NCBI GenBank assembly: GCA_027563935.2
Contig: CM050448.1
Coordinates: 121,322,493 to 121,386,492, forward strand
Direction: 5' to 3'
From: Costus lasius
Lineage: Eukaryota > Streptophyta > Magnoliopsida > Zingiberales > Costaceae
DNA: 64,000 nt
Shown here: positions 1 to 11,900 of the stretch, in pieces
Layout: each line of letters begins with the position of its first letter
Numbering within the stretch: the stretch's first letter is position 1
Translations under genes and position numbers: made by a program
The notes under the pieces: model-generated
Databases searched by the model: none
What the model was told of the DNA's origin: nothing
The model's input: the letters and a program-made list of their open reading frames with translations, nothing else

Positions 1-328
1 GAACTCAGTCACTGGTAATACCTGTTCTGTGCCAAAAATGGACTCATTGTTAAAAAAGCAGATGCAATGGCCTGCAAGGCAATCATTTATTTCAGAAGAT
101 ATTCCCAATGAAGAAGAATCAAGAACCTATGAAAGCGCTAGTGCATTGTCATTAGCTACTTTTGCCTCTCTTCTCATTGAATTTGTTGCTAGGCTTCAAA
201 ATTTAGTGGATGCATTTGAAGAGTTAAGTGAAAAGGCGCAATTTAAAGAACCCGTAGATGAGCCAAAAACGGAGATTGCTGGGGATGGGTTCTGGACTAG
301 ATTTAGGAAACAGTTTTTCAAGAACTAA
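1..328 (+). CDS. Aluminium-activated malate transporter (ALMT) family, C-terminal end (5' partial)
   Basis: The frame is open from base 2 of the window to a TAA at 326-328, so this is the last part of a gene whose start lies outside. About 108 residues are visible. The segment [20 protein letters not shown], followed by a Val-Asp-Ala-x-Glu-Glu-Leu-Ser-Glu stretch, is the conserved C-terminal helical region of plant ALMT channels. Known family members are anion (malate) channels of the plasma or vacuolar membrane; the pore helices would be upstream and are not visible here. The acidic, proline-containing tail ending in an aromatic/basic stretch resembles the vacuolar ALMT4/9-type clade more than the short root malate channels, but this subgroup call is inference. 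A possible polyadenylation signal (AATAAA) lies near 486. No frame break is seen. Confidence 0.82.
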   Translation, partial: NSVTGNTCSVPKMDSLLKKQMQWPARQSFISEDIPNEEESRTYESASALSLATFASLLIEFVARLQNLVDAFEELSEKAQFKEPVDEPKTEIAGDGFWTRFRKQFFKN

Positions 329-2665
329 GTATCAGTGTATTTCTTCAATGTTTTTTGATTGGAGAATATGCTATTGCCAGCTTAAAGCAGTGGAAGTTAA
401 TGAGTCAGATGCATCATGTCTTGGATAACCGTAAGGCTTTCTTGTGAGTTCAGTTGGAGATCAAATTGATACATTTCTCGTGTAAATAAATATGAAGATA
501 AGTTTTTGTTGAAATATTATTATTATTATAACAATGTTTTTGCCTTTTTTGACTGCCTCCATCTGGAAAAGTCGCCCAGTTTGGTATTATGATATTTCCT
601 GTCGTAGGTTTAATGACTACGAAGATAACCAGTATGTTCCTTTCTCAAAGCTTCTCTAGTATGCATTTAGATTATTTTCGTAGTTATACTAATGCAATAA
701 TTGTGACAAATCTTTATTTTTAAATGGTCTGTGAGCAGTATGATTGTCAGTTTTCAAAGCTTATAACGCACTTGTATCTAAAACTGTCATGAGGATAAAG
801 GTAGTGGCTAGAGGCTCGAAGAAGGGTGCAGAGGTGAAAATGTCTGATTGATACCGAAGCATTTTGAAAGCAACTTGTTTTCATTTCTCATTGTTCTTTA
901 ATTCTCGATGAATTTGTGCACCATGCACATTCATGAACCATGCATGAACCTTGTTCATGTACGAGAAGCTTAGAAAGTGGCGAGTAGCTCTTTTCGAGAT
1001 CTCTCTGCTTGTGCCCCTTGCAGTTATCAAGGTTTGAGCTCCCAGGATATGACAATGAGGAATTACAAACGAATTCTACGATTGTGAATTTCTTTGTGAT
1101 GGCAAAAAGCATGCATGCCTTCTGCATACACACGGAAGGCGACATGATCCAAATGCCAAAAGGTGATCTTTACAAGATGAACATGCGTTTATGGGAAAAG
1201 GAGAAGAAATTATTTTTTTTCCTTTTCTTAAATTTAATTGATTATAAAACTCCTACAGAATTTAGACCTCGATCTCCTCTTTGGCCTCATAAGCGCCAAT
1301 TGTTTGCATTAAATCTAGGATTGGTCGAACCATCATCCTTGAATCCTGTAGGTCTTCATCTCAAACATCAAGTTTGTAATCAGACGCATACTATTTCCTA
1401 ATCCAAGCCATTGATCATCCTCTAAATCGTCTAAAAATTGTACCACCTTTGACAATCTCCATAATTCACCATCACACCCAATACGATGCCCTCTGGTAAA
1501 CAAGGCTCAAGCCAAATCAATCATCACCACCAACATTATCTTCTTCAACTCTCCTTTCCCTCAATCCATCCAATGAATCAATTTAAATTCCACTATTTTA
1601 ATCACTTATTGGGACTAGTAACTAAAGGTTTGAATTTTGTGGACTAGTGTGCAGACCAATTTTACAATAAAAAACTGTTCAATTGGACGTTGTGGAAATT
1701 CGAGTAGCTCACACATACATGCATCACGCCATTTAACTTTATTCATAAGATGGATCTTGATCTTAAATATACATGTATGTGAATTCTCCAATACGCATGT
1801 GCCCAAATTGTTGATTGGTAAATATTTTTTTAATTAATTAGATTGATCCTAGATACCTAGAATTAATCAATGCATAATACTTTAAAAATTTATAAATGTC
1901 TAACGATACAATAAGTTTAAATTATAATTTTTTTGTAAACCATGATTGCATTAGATGCTAGGATGGACAATATTTTAGGCTAAAAATATTTGCCAAGCAA
2001 CTCGAGATAAACTACACAAAAAACCCCCAACAAAATTGTTAATTAATAGTTTTATGAATTTGTGAAAGAGGATCCAAGTTATACAAAATTAATCATGGTT
2101 ATTTATTTTTATTGGTTTCAAAAGAAAGAATCTAAAATAGTAACTCTATAACTAGTATGAATTAAAAGCGATTATAGTACTTGTATTGTACAGACTGATA
2201 ACTGAAGTCTTTCTGAATAAACTGAAGACTTCACATGTTGATGATATATGTATATATTTTAAATCTGTGCAGTGGTAGCAGGCTAGCACTGGAGAGTCAT
2301 TCAGCTGCTATTTAAAGCCTAGAACAGTTGCCAACTTGTTGCCACCTAAAAATGAGTTGATTAAGGCACTAGCTAGTTAATGATAGTTCGTTCATATTGA
2401 TGCAAGCGCTGTGCATATAATGCTCTTTTACTTTAATTAGGTTAAAAGTCTGAGTCTCATCAACAAGTATAATCCATCCAACCCTTTATTGACTCCTACA
2501 AAGGGCCACATGAATCATGAATCTTCAAGTAGACAAATGGTCAATGGCTTACTGATCCACTTGCACCAATCAACCAAGACCGAAACCATTGGCTTTGGCT
2601 GCAGCTAACACGATTAAGAACACTATACATTTCTTAGATACGTTTTCGTGGCCACATCTGGCAAG
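329..2665. other. Intergenic region between ALMT gene and MADS-box gene
   Basis: AT-rich sequence of about 2.3 kb. The short ORFs around 900-1400 and 1615-1837 overlap on both strands, lack splice context and resemble no family I know. The first ~200 bases are presumably the ALMT 3' untranslated region and the last several hundred the MADS promoter. No clear repeat structure was found. Confidence 0.6.
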
Positions 2666-2671
2666 CTAGCA

Positions 2672-2697
2672 AGAGAGAGAGAGAGAGAGAGAGAGAG
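2672..2697 (+). repeat. (GA)n microsatellite in the MADS-box 5' leader
   Basis: About 13 GA dinucleotides end 12 bases before the MADS ATG at 2709. Such GA/CT tracts are common in plant 5' leaders and can bind GAGA-binding (BBR/BPC) factors, which are known regulators of MADS-box genes. A regulatory role here is inference. Confidence 0.85.
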
Positions 2698-2708
2698 TTG
2701 AGAATATC

Positions 2709-5700
2709 ATGGTGAGGGGGAAGATTGTGATCCAGCGGATTGACAACTCGACGAGCCGGCAGGTGACCTTCTCGAAGCGGAGGAATGGGCTGATGAAGAA
2801 GGCCAAAGAGCTCGCCATACTCTGCGACGCCGAGGTCGGACTCCTTGTCTTCTCCAGCACCGGCCGCCTCTACGATTACGCCACCACCAGGTTCTTCTTC
2901 CTCTCCTACCTATACACCTATAGTTATTATTTTTCATTTCTATTTTATTTTATTTTATACATAGTATTGTTATATTTTGCATACATAAGTACATTAACTC
3001 TCTCTCTCTCTATACATATACATTCTCAGCATGAAATCTGTAATAGAACGATATAGGAAGGGAAGCGAGGGGCAGCAACTTGTTGTGTGTTCAACTTCTC
3101 AACTTAAGGTATGCTCTTGTTCATCATGCTTGCCAATTACGTGGGAACTCATGTATTGTATGTAACTCTATCATGATTTAATTGAGTAAATATGAATTTA
3201 CACGAGTTAATCCTACGATATTCGATGTTTAATCTTTTTTAAATGTTAATTTCATGAAAATTTAAAGATTAATGTTGTGGTGAACAAATAGAAATATGAA
3301 TTAAATGGGTAGAAAGTCATTTATTGGGTTTACTAGATCTGTTTGGAGCATTCTGGGCCTCTCCTCAGCGCTGTTTCTGTTGGGCAGAGTTTATTGGGAA
3401 AATATTGGGTGTGGTCTGGACTTGCACCTGAACCTAAATATTGCATATCGGTTTGCGTCATCTCAAATTATAGATCCGAGGAAAATTACTGTAATCGGGC
3501 TGAATAGCGCGCAGATGCGGCGTATATCTTCGGGACGAGCCTAGTGGATTGGGTCAACAAGCCCAATTCCAGATCTGTGTAGTTTATGCTTTTGGATCAT
3601 GCTATAATAAATGAACTGGTTCTGGACACAGGGATACGGAAAATTTCCCAGATATACATCATTTGGGCGGTGGGCCGTACTAGAGACGAAGCCCAGACTG
3701 CTAGTGGCCAGACATTTTTATTAAATGCTAATTGCATGAAAATTTTAAAATTAACGTTGTGTGAATAAAAGAATATATAGGGGTAGAAATGTAGTGTTAG
3801 GCCTTCGGGCCAGAAATTGGGCGCCCAGCCAGCCCACACAGGCTTTTCACCCAATCGGGTCGCCGGTCGAATCGGGCAGCCACCCGGATTCGTTACGCTT
3901 CAACGGGCGACGGACGAAAGTCATCGCTTGCCACGCATGATGGGACGAGAGAGAGCGCCTCGGTTAGCGCGCGACGTGGGTAAGTGTGCGGGGTGAAAAA
4001 CGGCAAAAAGGTGTGGGGGAAAAACATCGGGCGGTGTCGCGTTTTCCGCCAACTTCTTCCACTCCCCTGCTATTCCCTCTCCGGTGACCTTTTTCTCCTC
4101 GCCGGACGCCGCTCGTCGGCGGTTGTTCTCCAGGCACCCGGTGGTGCGGGTGGGTGGACGGAGTGCCCGGAGAACCCCCAGTTTTCCCTTCACCTTTTGC
4201 GACTCGTCGTCGCCGTGGTCGTCGTTCCCCTCGCCGGCGAAGCTCCAGAACGCCTCGGAAGGCGGCTTCACAACCGCTTCATCACCTTTGACGGAGCCGG
4301 CGGCCTGAGAGATCGCAGAGGTACTCCTCTTTCCCTTTGGTCTCGTTCCCGACCGAAGTTCTGGTTTCTGGCAAACCCCTTTCCGTTTTCTGCCTGTATT
4401 GGCGGTTCCCCGCTTCCTCTTCACCTTTCTCCCGTCCGACGCCGGCCGCCTGTGCGCGTGAAGTTCCGGCTCGGATCCGCCTACGTGCGGTCGCGCCTCG
4501 AGCTCGTCGGACGAGCCCGCCGCCTGCGTGCGGTTTCCCCTCCTTTTTCTCTTTCTCGCCTGCGCGCGAGCTTTTTCGGTGTCCTCTCGTCGCCTGCGCG
4601 CGACTTCTTTTTGGCGTGGCCGTCGGCATGTGGTTTCGTCCCTACTCTCCTCGGTGAAGGGACCTTGTGGGCGTCGTCTCCTCTATCGACGCAGTGGAAG
4701 CGGAGCCGTCCTCTCTTCGGCCGGTTGAGTTCCTCCTTCGTCCGCCTTCGCCGCCGTCGCAAGTCTTCCCGACATCGTCAGGGCTGGTCCCAGCCAGTTG
4801 CTAGCGGGCGACTTCTCCAAGCTCGCCTACGTGAGATCACCTCCGTCCGAGATCTTTACCTCACTTGCGAACGAGTGTGTGGTTCACCCCGTCGATGCGG
4901 TCAACGATGGCTTTCCCGTCCGCCGTCGACGCCATGTATGTGTCGTGGTTGGTTGCCTACGGGTAACCCCCGCCTTCTTCAACTATCCTCGCCTTGCGAG
5001 TGAGCCATAGGTTGGATCTTTTCAACACCGGCGTGCGACGCCGTGTGGATCTTCGTCCGTTTGTGATCGCCGGGCGCCGGCTCGATTTGTGGACAACTGG
5101 GTATTATTGTTAGGGACCTCGTCCGACGCGGTCGGATACGAGTGGGTCTCATTTGGGTTCAGGTGAACCTGGTTTAGCTTGACGACGTCAGTTCTCGGCG
5201 AATCGTCAATGTTGATTGGAACTGTGTTGGAATGGCAGATATCCGTGTTGAGTCCATAGTCGGGCTGAGAATTGGTTCGGGGAATCAGCTCTGTCAGTCG
5301 CGCCCAATCCGGCGGTTTTGACCGTTATGATACCTGCATTGATGCAGTTGGACTCGAGTCAAATGTTGACTCATTGGTGAAATGATTAAAAAAATATTAC
5401 GGTAATCATGGGCGGGACATGTAGAATGCCATTTATTGGGTTGTTTGATCTGTTCGGCATATTCTGGGCCTATCCCGGACTCTCTCTTGGGCCTAGCTTA
5501 GTCGGTAAAAATCGAGTGTTCAGGACTTGCATCTGAACCCAAACATTGAAGATCGGGTTGGGTGAGGCCACATATTAGATTTGGGTCGGCTAGTTTTCTC
5601 TCAAATGCTAGAGATCTGTGGAAAGTATTTTTGCAATCGGGGTGAATAGGATGAAGATTGGGCCAGTACACTTCCCCCACGGTCAACTGAGCGCAACTCT

Positions 5701-8039
5701 GGAATTGTATAGTTTAGACTGGAAAAATTTTGGATCATGCTACAATAAATGGGCTAGTTATGGCGCAGTCCAAACCTTCTCTGCAACTGCCAATTGCACC
5801 TGATCTAGGGGCTGCTGGCCCGTGCAATAACCCAAGGCCAGAATTCTAGGGCTTGGCGCTTGCGGGCTAGACCAGACAGGTTGGAAAGATTTTTGGACCA
5901 TACTATAATACATGGGCTGGTTATGGGCGTAATACATGGGCTGGTTAGGGCTTGAGGACAAGACCAGACTATAGGCTGGTAAAATATTTGGACCATGCTA
6001 TAACGAATGGGCTGGTTCTGGGCGCAGTCCAAACCCTCTCTGCACTTGATCTGGGAGTTGCTGGCCCGTTCAAAAGCCCAAGCGTATATTGTTAGGGCTT
6101 GCGGACCGGGCCAGAGTCTGCCAGACTATAGGCTAGTAAATGTTTTGGACTATGCTATAATAAATGAACTGGTCCTAGGTGTAGTCCAAACCCTATCTGC
6201 ACCTGACATAGGAGCTGCTGGCCTGTATAATAGCCCAAGCCCAGATTGTAGGGCCTGCGGACCAGACCAGAATATAGGCTGACAAATCTTTTGGACCATG
6301 TTATAATAAATGGGCTGATTCTGAGCGCAATTCAACCCTGTCTGCACTTGATCTGGGAGCTGCTGGCCCGTATAATAGCGCAAGCCCAGACTGCCAGGAC
6401 TTGCGGATTAGACCAGACTATAGGCTGGTAAAAATTTTCGACAATGTTACAATAAATGGGCTGGTTATGGGCGATCCAAACCCTCTCCGCAGTCTGCACC
6501 TGATCTGGGAGCTGCTCGCCCGTATAATAGCCCAAGCCCAGACTGCTAGGACTTGCGGACCAGACCAAAATATAGGCTGGCAAACCTTTTGGAACATGTT
6601 ATAATAAATGGGCTGATTCTCGGCTCAGTCCAAACCTTCTCTGCACCTGATCCGGGAGCTGCTGGCCCGTATAATCGCCCAAACCAAGACTGCTAGGACT
6701 TGTGGACTAGACCAGACTAAGGGCTGGTAATGCTACAATAAATGGGCTGGTTCTGGGCGAACTCTAAACCCTCTCTGCGAGCTGCTGGCCTGGACAATAG
6801 CCGCTTGCGGACTACGGGACTAGACCAGACTATTAGATGGTACAATTTTTGGACCATTCTATAAAAAATGGGCTGGGAGCTCCTGGCGCATATAATCCAA
6901 GTCCAGATTGCTAGGGAATTGAGCTTTTTATGGCCTGTTTTATGGGTTTAGGATGAATTTTTATTTATCATCAAAACAAAGGTACTTATGATATATTCTT
7001 TTAAAAATTAGTAATTTTTATATAATAACTTAGTGTGTTAGTATGACAAAAAGTAAGTTATGCATGCATAAATTTCAAATTTATGAGTGTGTAAAATAAT
7101 ATACTTTTATGGAGAAAGTTTAAGTAGAAGATTGTAAAGTACACAATACATATATGCATATATAATACACTTTTAGAATATTAAATCTAAGTGAAACAAT
7201 GATCATAATTAAATTAAAACAATGATCATAATAACTCGCCTTAACGTATGTATATGCTTGAAGTTTGCTAGTTATGTAATAAATATGCACATCAACATGA
7301 TGTCAACTTTGACTTTTTGGTTGGAATTAGATTTGGCAGATAGAGGTAGCAAGCTTGAGGCAGCACTTGCATAACTCGCAAGAACATCATAGGTATGTTC
7401 ATCTTATCTTGCATTGAATTCAAATGGAAGATGGTAATTTGAAAGCTGTGATATTTTAGATAAGCAAATAGAATTTGATATCTAGCGTCCTAATATTAAA
7501 CATGAATGGTATTTATTCCCTATAATGAAATGATAAAAAAAAGTAAAAAAAATATTCAATCCATTTTAAGTACTCTAATAAAACTAAACGTGTAAATCTT
7601 CACAATTAAACAATTGCAGGCAGTTGATGGGAGAAGAGCTTTCTGGTCTGAGCATCAAAGATCTACAGGTTTTGGAGAACCAGCTTGAGATTAGTCTCCG
7701 TGGCATCCGAATGAGGAAGGTCACAGTTGCATTTGTAACACAACTATTTCAGTTATTATTCAGAAATGTGAAATCTGGAGAAGAGATTTGAGATGTTTTT
7801 ACACGAAGGTAAACCTCCTCAATCAAGAAAATATGGCACTACGAAACAAGGTATTGTGATTCTGAAGCTTGAAAACTGTGATCGATGTTTTGATAAAACA
7901 ACACAGTTTAGTTGTCTTGCAGAAACTGACTTATGTGCATGATCACTTGATCAGGTTTATCCAGCAGGACTTGCTATATAAGCTGAATATTGCAGATGAG
8001 ACTACCGCCCCAAACCATATAGAATTAGGAACACCATGA
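2709..8039 (+). CDS. MIKC-type MADS-box transcription factor, AGL17/ANR1-like
   Basis: Exons inferred from splice sites and phase: 2709-2890 (182 nt), 3030-3108 (79), 7331-7392 (62), 7620-7719 (100), 7764-7850 (87), 7923-8039 (117). Together they give about 208 residues. Residues 1-60 are the MADS DNA-binding/dimerisation domain ([20 protein letters not shown], then [20 protein letters not shown]). The I region and K-box follow; exons 3 and 4 encode [10 protein letters not shown] and [20 protein letters not shown]. Exon lengths of 62 and 100 nt are those typical of MIKC genes. [18 protein letters not shown] with [13 protein letters not shown] points to the AGL17 clade, known from root nitrate response and flowering. 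The usual separate 42-nt exons 5 and 6 are replaced by one open 87-nt segment whose first half does not look like K-box sequence. The tail ends in a short acidic segment with stop TGA. Intron 2 (4.2 kb) holds repeats. A second copy of the last exons lies at 20.4 kb. The gene is probably functional but its C-terminal half is uncertain. Confidence 0.8.
3240..3800. repeat. Isolated upstream copy of the intron-2 repeat family
   Basis: Sequence 3303-3545 (TTTATTGGGTTTACTAGATC, GGACTTGCACCTGAACC) is a diverged direct copy of 5405-5640. The block at 3598-3660 (GCTATAATAAATGAACTGGT) matches the unit start of the array at 5.7-6.9 kb. An AT-rich leader at 3241-3305 recurs at 3720-3785. These pieces suggest a once-continuous array or long element, split by the GC-rich block that follows. 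Confidence 0.6.
3800..5370. other. GC-rich insert inside MADS intron 2, probably transposon-derived
   Basis: About 1.5 kb of GC-rich, CpG-rich sequence stands out from the AT-rich intron on both sides. Overlapping long ORFs are open on both strands (for example 3984-5003 on + and 3921-4424 on -). This is the normal result of high GC, and their products are Arg/Ser/Pro-rich without a recognisable domain. The block looks like the GC-rich leader or LTR region of a retroelement, but no reverse transcriptase, integrase or terminal repeats could be identified. Confidence 0.45.
5735..6915 (+). repeat. Satellite-like tandem array, ~8 units of about 145-155 bp, in MADS intron 2
   Basis: A unit of the form TGCTATAATAAATGGGCTGG, GGCGCAGTCCAAACCCTCTC, CTGCACCTGATCTGGGAGCT, GCTGGCCCGTATAATAGCCC, GGACCAGACCAGACTATAGG recurs. 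Unit starts lie near 5740, 5892, 5997, 6153, 6298, 6443, 6597, 6731 and 6855. Spacing varies and some units are shortened (the last two lack internal parts), so the array is old or evolving by slippage and unequal exchange. The short ORFs overlapping it are produced by the repeat and are not genes. Confidence 0.85.
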
Positions 8040-8215
8040 TTATGGCACTGCTTAATTACAGCACAAGAGGAAAACGTATCAAATTAATTCTAGAATCGCT
8101 AGCTATAACTCTGCAACTGCACTTGCTTGCTTTGCAGCGTTCTCGAATTGCATTAAGCGCAAGGCTCACAGTTGAGGGATGGCTCAGAAGTGGCCATTCA
8201 CCATGTTCCAACTGA
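7764..8215 (+). repeat. Proximal copy of duplicated MADS 3' block
   Basis: From the last intron bases before exon 6 through the 3' untranslated region, this stretch is similar to 20370-20960. Shared segments include GTATTGTGA after the exon-6 donor, GAAGCTTGAAAACT and TTTAGTTGTCTTGCAGAAAC. Further matches are CAAACCATATAGAATTAGGA at the C terminus and CTCTGCAACTGCA and GGGATGGCTCAG in the 3' region. Both exons and introns are duplicated, so the event was at DNA level, not by retrotransposition. Confidence 0.8.
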
Positions 8216-8983
8216 ACACGCACTCCCGCTGGATCTTGCGCACTGATCTGTCTCTACCAGGGGTCCACTTGACGTTTGATTCCAGTCCTATGATTATTAA
8301 TAGCTAGATACGAACCGATTCAAGTTCGATCAAAATTATACTGATGTCATATCCATGTGTGCACGTACGCTGAATCTTAGATTTGGAAAAAGTTTTATTT
8401 GCTAATAATTAACCAGGTTCACATGATTGATTATTCATTTTCATATCTAGTTCAATCCAAGTCATCACAGATATTTGTTTTGCTATTTGAAATATGTAGT
8501 TCCTTAATTTAGCACATCTCTATTTCTCTATTTTTAAAATTAAATTAACAAATATTAACATTTCTGAAAAAAATTATAAACTTTTACTGCAAATTTTAAA
8601 ACTAAAAAGTTTCTCTTTTTTCTCATCGTCCTCTCCTAGAAAATATAGCCTACAATCTTCACATCATTTCCCTATCTTTGCTTGCAAGCATCAATTATAC
8701 TTTCAGAATATAAGCCCCCTTCACTAACTTATGAAAAATTCAGTATTTTTGTTTTTTGATTTATCATATGAAGGTATAATTTATAGGGTAAATTGCAAAA
8801 CTAACGTAGTTTGATCAATTTTTTTGTTGCGAATAATACGAGTAAACCACACCTTTATTATAGTTTGGAAAAGCTTTATCTATCATAACAAACAAAACCT
8901 ACACAATAATTTTCCTAGCTTGGAAAACAAAAGAAATTTCCTAGCTCATAGGACTGTTACACATGCGTTTGGCAACACCAATG

Positions 8984-11900
8984 TTATACAGGTAAATTCT
9001 GGAGTTTTAAATGCTTGTATTTCTGGTGTGTGTTGGTGGAATTTATGCATTCTGTTAAGCCTTTCGTTAAGAGCGTCTTCAGAACATCAACCCCTTCTTG
9101 CAATGCAACGTCAATCTAGTTCATTTGACACATCTGTTATTCTAAAATATCAAGCATTAAATTGACATAATAAAATGCAATAAATAATGTTGCTAGGCAC
9201 TTACCCTGTCACGGGCCAACTTGTTGAACTTCTGGAGCAAAAAAGCCTTAGGATCCATTTGGCCAGATGGTCTTCCTATTCCTACAAGAGAAATCTGATA
9301 TCGTCAATGTTTTATAACACTAAGATTTTTATATATGCAATGCAAGCTGCTATATATAATACAGACCAATTCGTAGTCGACTAAATTCTCTGTTCCCTCG
9401 AAAATGGTAGATCACATTCTTCAACCTGACGAACAAGGTAGACAAGGCAGAGAATCTTAAGACAATGTAAAAATCTATAATAAGATGATGGCAAGCAAGA
9501 CAAAAAAAAGGGCAATAAATAAGAGATGATACAAAACCAAGCTTAAGACAGGCTCTCGCAAGTTTTTTCACCTATATGCTACAAAAAAGAACTTTCCTTT
9601 GTACTTGCTAAGGGAACAATTACAAGGGTACCGAAAGAGACCAATAAAACCAAGCTTATAAACTTTTAAAGCTTTTGAGGATAATAAATAGATACTGCTT
9701 AGGAACCATGCTTGCAGAATGATTAAACCAATATGTTTGGCTAACCTTTATTGAGTTTCAAGTAATTAACTCAATTGTATGCACAATAATTCTACATGAA
9801 TTTGTCATAATCCATTCAGGTTTTCACGTTGATCACAATGAATTAACCATGCCAACATCAGATATCTATGTTCCCAAGAACTACCAAGTACAAAGTCAAA
9901 ATAATCAAGTACCACAGGCATAATAACCAACATCTTACATGAAATATGTATATACTAGTAACAAGTAGGTATCATATTTATTGGACATGTGGAGGCAAGT
10001 GATATATGCCCCGTTCTGGTACGAAGTCTAGGCCAAGCAGGGTTCTTTATTATAATACAACCAAGCACGGCATAGATTCATGCCAGCCTACCAAGCAGAA
10101 AAATACAAAAAGTAGACCTTTTTGTGACTCTAAAACTATTTTAGGTCTAAATTAGTCATTACAACTAGTATTATATAGTCGCCTCATTTTGTCAGAAAAA
10201 GGGTCCCATAAAGATTAGGCACTCTGCACAAGGATTGAGTAGAGTTTAAATAGATGAAAGTTACACTATGTCCTTTGAGGCAATCTAGATGTGTTTAGTT
10301 TTTTTACTTTTGCCTAGTTGAGAGTTCAAGCATCATGTTCGTTGTTGACTGCCCCAAACATCATATCATACCAAAATTAAAATTAAGTTGACTCAAGTAT
10401 GAAAACCCATTCGACAAATGGATTTTTAGACTTACACCACTTTGATTTAAAATGCAATCGAAAATCAAAGAATAAAGGTATTCAAAGTACTCGATGATAG
10501 TTTTGATAGTTATAAACAAAGATACAGTTAAACTGGAAACACTATTACTGGTTAAGAGAAGATGACAAAGTAAAAGTCTTCTTTGTCAATATACCCTTTA
10601 TGGCGTGCATGCCCACCTTTGGGCTGTACACGAAGCACACCACATGGTAAGTCCATATCATCATACATCTGACAACAACACAAGTATATCACTTTGTTAT
10701 TGTAGGTTGAGGATAGAGTAGGTAACCAAGTATGTTAAATGGAGTTAATACCACAATTATTCGATTCAGGGGAAGTTTGTAATACGCTGCAAGTGGCCCA
10801 GTCTACAAGAACAGTAACAAAATAAATAAACAGTGAGTTCCAAAATACCAAGATATAGTCGCTTCATGAATTAGATTGCTCAAAGCTCAGTTCTCAGTTT
10901 GGTGTGAAGTGGTTTATATTCAATCTCTATCCTAATAAACAAGCTTTAAAAAAATTAAGCTCAATGCATAAACAAACAAGCTTGACAAACTCAATAACAA
11001 ACCTTGTGTACTACTTATGAACAACGTTTACAAACAAGCTTCTCCGTGGATACACAAGTATCCAACACTGTGTAGTACATTCATGTCCTAATGGTTTAAA
11101 TGATGAAATAGTCCATTCGTGTATGTATTATCGTAGTACATTTAAGTCTATGAGTAGTTGAAATATATTTTTTTCAAGTTTGTTACCATCATTTTAAACT
11201 AATATACATCAATCAAAATTGTATCTTTTTAAATCCTAAATTTGTTTTTAACAGCTATAATGATTTGCAGTTGATTTAGATGTTTTTTACTAGATCAAAG
11301 TTAATGATACAAGAGGTTTTAAATCTCTGTCCAGTGCAGTATACCGATTTGGTATATGCCAGACGTACCAACACTGAAGTAGCGGACGTGCCAACCCTAC
11401 ACATACTGGTACAGGTGCCGTCTCACACCATTGGTACTGGTACAATAGTTTAATCCTTGACCATACATATGACATATCCAATGAGCTCAGTAAAATGTTC
11501 GGACTCAGCTTGTAAGCTTGACAACATTTTCATAGGCAATCTTGAATACACACTCAATCGGCCTTGGAAAGAGCTGAGCTAAAAAATTTTCTAGAAACAA
11601 TAAGTTTGAACAAAACCTTGCTCTATTTGGTCGTTTCCAGTAATGCAGATCGATCAGGTGTATGCATCAGAACTGTATTGGGTCACAAAAACAATAGAGA
11701 CATGAACAAATTGTGGATTGGAGCAACGAGAAGAACACATGCTAGAGGACTGCGACAAAGTCATTATTGCTTAACATATTATACTTACTTAATTCAATGA
11801 CTTATTTCTAACATTGGAGAGAAAAAAATCAGATAAGTCAGATACATTTATTCCAAAAGCAATAAGAAGAATAAATTTGGGAAACTATAAATTTCTTCAA

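Noticed and set aside
888..1401. Opposed ORFs of 85 and 130 codons upstream of the MADS gene
   Set aside because: No similarity to a known family, unlikely composition and no splice structure.
3921..5010. Overlapping long ORFs on both strands (up to 339 codons) in the GC-rich part of MADS intron 2
   Set aside because: High GC removes stop codons in all frames. The products are Arg/Ser/Pro-rich without domains, and no splice or start context favours any of them.
5735..6915. Regularly spaced repeats resembling a CRISPR-like layout
   Set aside because: The repeats are contiguous ~150-bp tandem units without unique spacers, in a eukaryotic intron.
11330..11465. GGTACTGGTAC/ATACCGA-rich sequence considered as a complete MITE
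   Set aside because: Terminal repeats and a target duplication could not be paired. It is probably a fragment of a dispersed repeat, as is similar sequence near 13510, 14080 and 54230.
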